From: a bacterium | GTDB lineage: Bacteria; Latescibacterota; Latescibacteria; Latescibacterales; Latescibacteraceae | NCBI GenBank assembly: GCA_021372535.1 | Contig: JAJFUH010000006.1 | Span: 1-64,000 of the forward strand | Direction: 5' to 3' | DNA length: 64,000 bases | Part shown: positions 62,900 to 64,000 of the stretch, in pieces | How the letters are laid out: every line of letters begins with the position of its first letter | How positions within the stretch are numbered: the stretch's first letter is position 1 | Notes under the pieces: generated by a model | Told to the model about the DNA's origin: nothing | What the model saw: only the letters and a program-made list of their open reading frames with translations | Databases searched by the model: none | Position numbers and translations under genes: made by a program

Positions 62900-63700
62900 A
62901 TGGATATGACTCCCGTTTTCTCAAACGATGGACTCGTACGGAAGCTTAAAAGCGACAAGCTCAATGTGCTTGAATACGAGAACCGTGACCTCCTCGGGCG
63001 ATCCGCCGCCGCTGCTGTTTCCGATCTCATGCGACGTGTCATCGGTGAGAAGGGACGGGTTCGAATGGTATTCGCATCGGCGATGTCACAGACGGATTTC
63101 CTGAAACATCTCAGCGAAACGCCCGATCTCGACTGGACGAAGGTGTATGCGTTTCATCTCGACGATTACCTGGATTTTCCCTCCGACCACGAGCAGTCTT
63201 TCAGCCGTTTTCTTGTCGACAGGCTCTTCAGCAAGGTCAAGGGCGCGAATTTTTTTCCCGTCAACAGCGAGTCGAAGGATCCCGAGAAAGAGTGCAAACG
63301 ATACACGGCGCTCCTGAACGAAGCCCCCATCGACATCATGATACTCGGAATCGGCGAGAGCGGGCATCTTGCCTTTATCGACCCGCCGTACTGCAATTTC
63401 AGCGATCCCGAAACATTCAAGACAACCGAGCTCGATGAACAGAGCAGGCAGCAGATGATTCATGACGGCTGTTTCAATTCTATCGGCGAGGTGCCTAAAA
63501 GAGCCTATACCATGACCGTGCCCGCCTGCCTGAGCGGGCTCTTTACCATCATCATCGTCCCGACCGAACTCAAGGCAAAAACCATCAAAGCGGTTGTGGA
63601 AGGTCCGATAACGACTGAGGTTCCGGCGTCCATTCTCCAGAAGAAGGGTAACGCCTGGCTCCTCATCGACAAGGATTCGGGGAGTCTGCTTAAGAAGTAA
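62900..63700 (+). CDS. NagB-fold (glucosamine-6-phosphate deaminase-like) protein, divergent active site
   Basis: This 266-residue cytosolic protein has an AAAGGA site before the ATG. It matches the NagB/6-phosphogluconolactonase fold: KVYAFHLDDYLDFP (D88/D89) and MILGIGESGHLAFIDPP (~148-163). In E. coli NagB the second stretch reads G-N-D-G-H-I-A-F-N-E-P; here the Asp position is Ser154 and the Glu is Asp161, while His156 is kept. The phosphate-binding G-x-T-P loop is also changed to FASAMSQTDFL. It is probably a sugar-phosphate isomerase, deaminase or lactonase with altered specificity. The nearby GH3 and GH20 enzymes make an amino-sugar link plausible. Confidence 0.8.
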   Translation: MDMTPVFSNDGLVRKLKSDKLNVLEYENRDLLGRSAAAAVSDLMRRVIGEKGRVRMVFASAMSQTDFLKHLSETPDLDWTKVYAFHLDDYLDFPSDHEQSFSRFLVDRLFSKVKGANFFPVNSESKDPEKECKRYTALLNEAPIDIMILGIGESGHLAFIDPPYCNFSDPETFKTTELDEQSRQQMIHDGCFNSIGEVPKRAYTMTVPACLSGLFTIIIVPTELKAKTIKAVVEGPITTEVPASILQKKGNAWLLIDKDSGSLLKK

Positions 63701-63707
63701 AAATTAT

Positions 63708-63781
63708 TCCGCGGATGAACACTGACAGACATGGATAATAAATGAAACGTTCTCAATACATTACGTGTTCATCCGCGGATT
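63708..63781. repeat. Inverted repeat between convergent genes
   Basis: TCCGCGGATGAACAC (about 63710-63724) is repeated inverted as GTGTTCATCCGCGGA (about 63763-63777). It separates the stops of the NagB-fold gene and the probable pectate lyase and may act as a shared terminator; the sequence is also a common dispersed-type repeat. Confidence 0.6.
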
Positions 63782-63797
63782 AACCTCCCGCGCGTGT

Positions 63798-64000
63798 TCA
63801 ACGGGATGCAGTGGCGTTTTTTGTAAGATTTACATACCGTGAGAGTGTTCTCATATTCCGGATAAATGTCCGGGTTCGTATCCAGCCGTTTTTCATAACG
63901 GGACCGGTAAACTCGTAGTCGTTCTTATAACAGAATCGCGCCGAGTACATTCTGCCGTCCTCGGTCCATCGACCCTGTTCATCGAGGGCGTCTATTATTT
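63798..64000 (-). CDS. Probable PL10 pectate lyase, 3' end only
   Basis: Read on the minus strand from the window edge, an open frame of 66 codons ends with TGA at 63800-63798. It reads IIDALDEQGRWTEDGRMYSA, continues through GPVMKNGWIRTRTFIRN and finishes LTKNATASR. The LDxQGRW and the T-F-I-R-N...L-S-R-Y pattern fit the end of PL10 (Pec_lyase) proteins, which cleave pectate. The rest lies outside the window, so the assignment is moderate. Confidence 0.6.
   Translation of the reverse strand, partial: IIDALDEQGRWTEDGRMYSARFCYKNDYEFTGPVMKNGWIRTRTFIRNMRTLSRYVNLTKNATASR

Noticed and set aside
1-64000. CRISPR array or phage defence island
   Set aside because: The repeats found are palindromic and dispersed, not regularly spaced with spacers, and no cas, restriction or phage gene is seen; the only defence-type unit is MntA/HepT.
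1-64000. tRNA or rRNA genes
   Set aside because: I looked for the conserved T-arm motif and cloverleaf flanks in the intergenic regions and found none convincing; a covariance-model search would be decisive.

Overview
This window looks like a chromosomal segment of an uncultured, Gram-negative, carbohydrate-degrading bacterium of the FCB superphylum. A Latescibacterota-like lineage is my best guess, by inference only: there is no rRNA or marker gene here. The basis is four secreted proteins that end in the same module, a PNPFNP motif, a FlgD-like beta domain and a basic Lys/Arg-Met tail typical of type IX (Por) secretion cargo, plus many lipoproteins, Tat-exported Gfo/Idh/MocA oxidoreductases, tandem GH2 enzymes, exported cupins and non-HemE uroporphyrinogen-decarboxylase-fold proteins. 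I saw no tRNA, rRNA, CRISPR array, phage gene or intact transposase.

Layout. 1-6.3 kb (+): a truncated YncE-propeller/phosphoesterase, a 1.2 kb gene-poor spacer with a MITE-like repeat and a DUF362 gene relic, a PNPFNP-tailed secreted protein and a DUF4380-like protein. 6.4-17.4 kb (-): a locus for exported sugar chemistry (bicupin, lipoprotein RidA homologue, two tandem GH2 proteins, PmoA-like DUF6807 lipoprotein, Tat-exported Gfo/Idh/MocA). 17.8-18.6 kb (+): a glutaredoxin overlapping or abutting a ferredoxin-thioredoxin-reductase/rubredoxin fusion. 18.7-25 kb (-): methyltransferase, a small ORF, a Tat plus PNPFNP DUF362 protein, an exported ADP-ribosylglycohydrolase lipoprotein, an Mth938-like protein and PPK2. 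25.4-38.6 kb: a polyprenyl-phosphate-mannose-synthase-like GT2 diverging from a TMTC-like GT-C/TPR membrane protein, then a TPR lipoprotein and two giant secreted proteins, one with seven tandem cadherin/Ig-like repeats and one with dockerin-like and cohesin-like modules. 39.3-50 kb: EamA transporter, a second Tat-exported Gfo/Idh/MocA, an AT-rich lipoprotein, a chalcone-isomerase-like protein, a Ser/Thr kinase fused to an FGE-sulfatase-like domain, and a propeller/Y_Y_Y sensor without a kinase domain. 50-64 kb: two URO-D-fold proteins, a hexuronate-type MFS permease, an MBL hydrolase, a GH3 NagZ-like enzyme, an NTF2-like lipoprotein, a MntA/HepT toxin-antitoxin pair, two tandem bicupins, a GH20 lipoprotein, a divergent NagB-fold protein and the 3' end of a probable PL10 pectate lyase.

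How it fits together. The common theme is extracellular breakdown and modification of glycans (GH2, GH3, GH20, PL10, Gfo/Idh, DUF6807, cupins) with uptake by MFS/EamA carriers. The most intriguing unit is 25.4-34.1 kb: a lipid-linked mannose donor synthase, a TMTC-like transferase and a large cadherin-like repeat protein recall the eukaryotic TMTC pathway that O-mannosylates cadherins. Several families of short palindromic interspersed repeats (named A-D here) sit between genes; two copies of family D flank the tandem bicupins.
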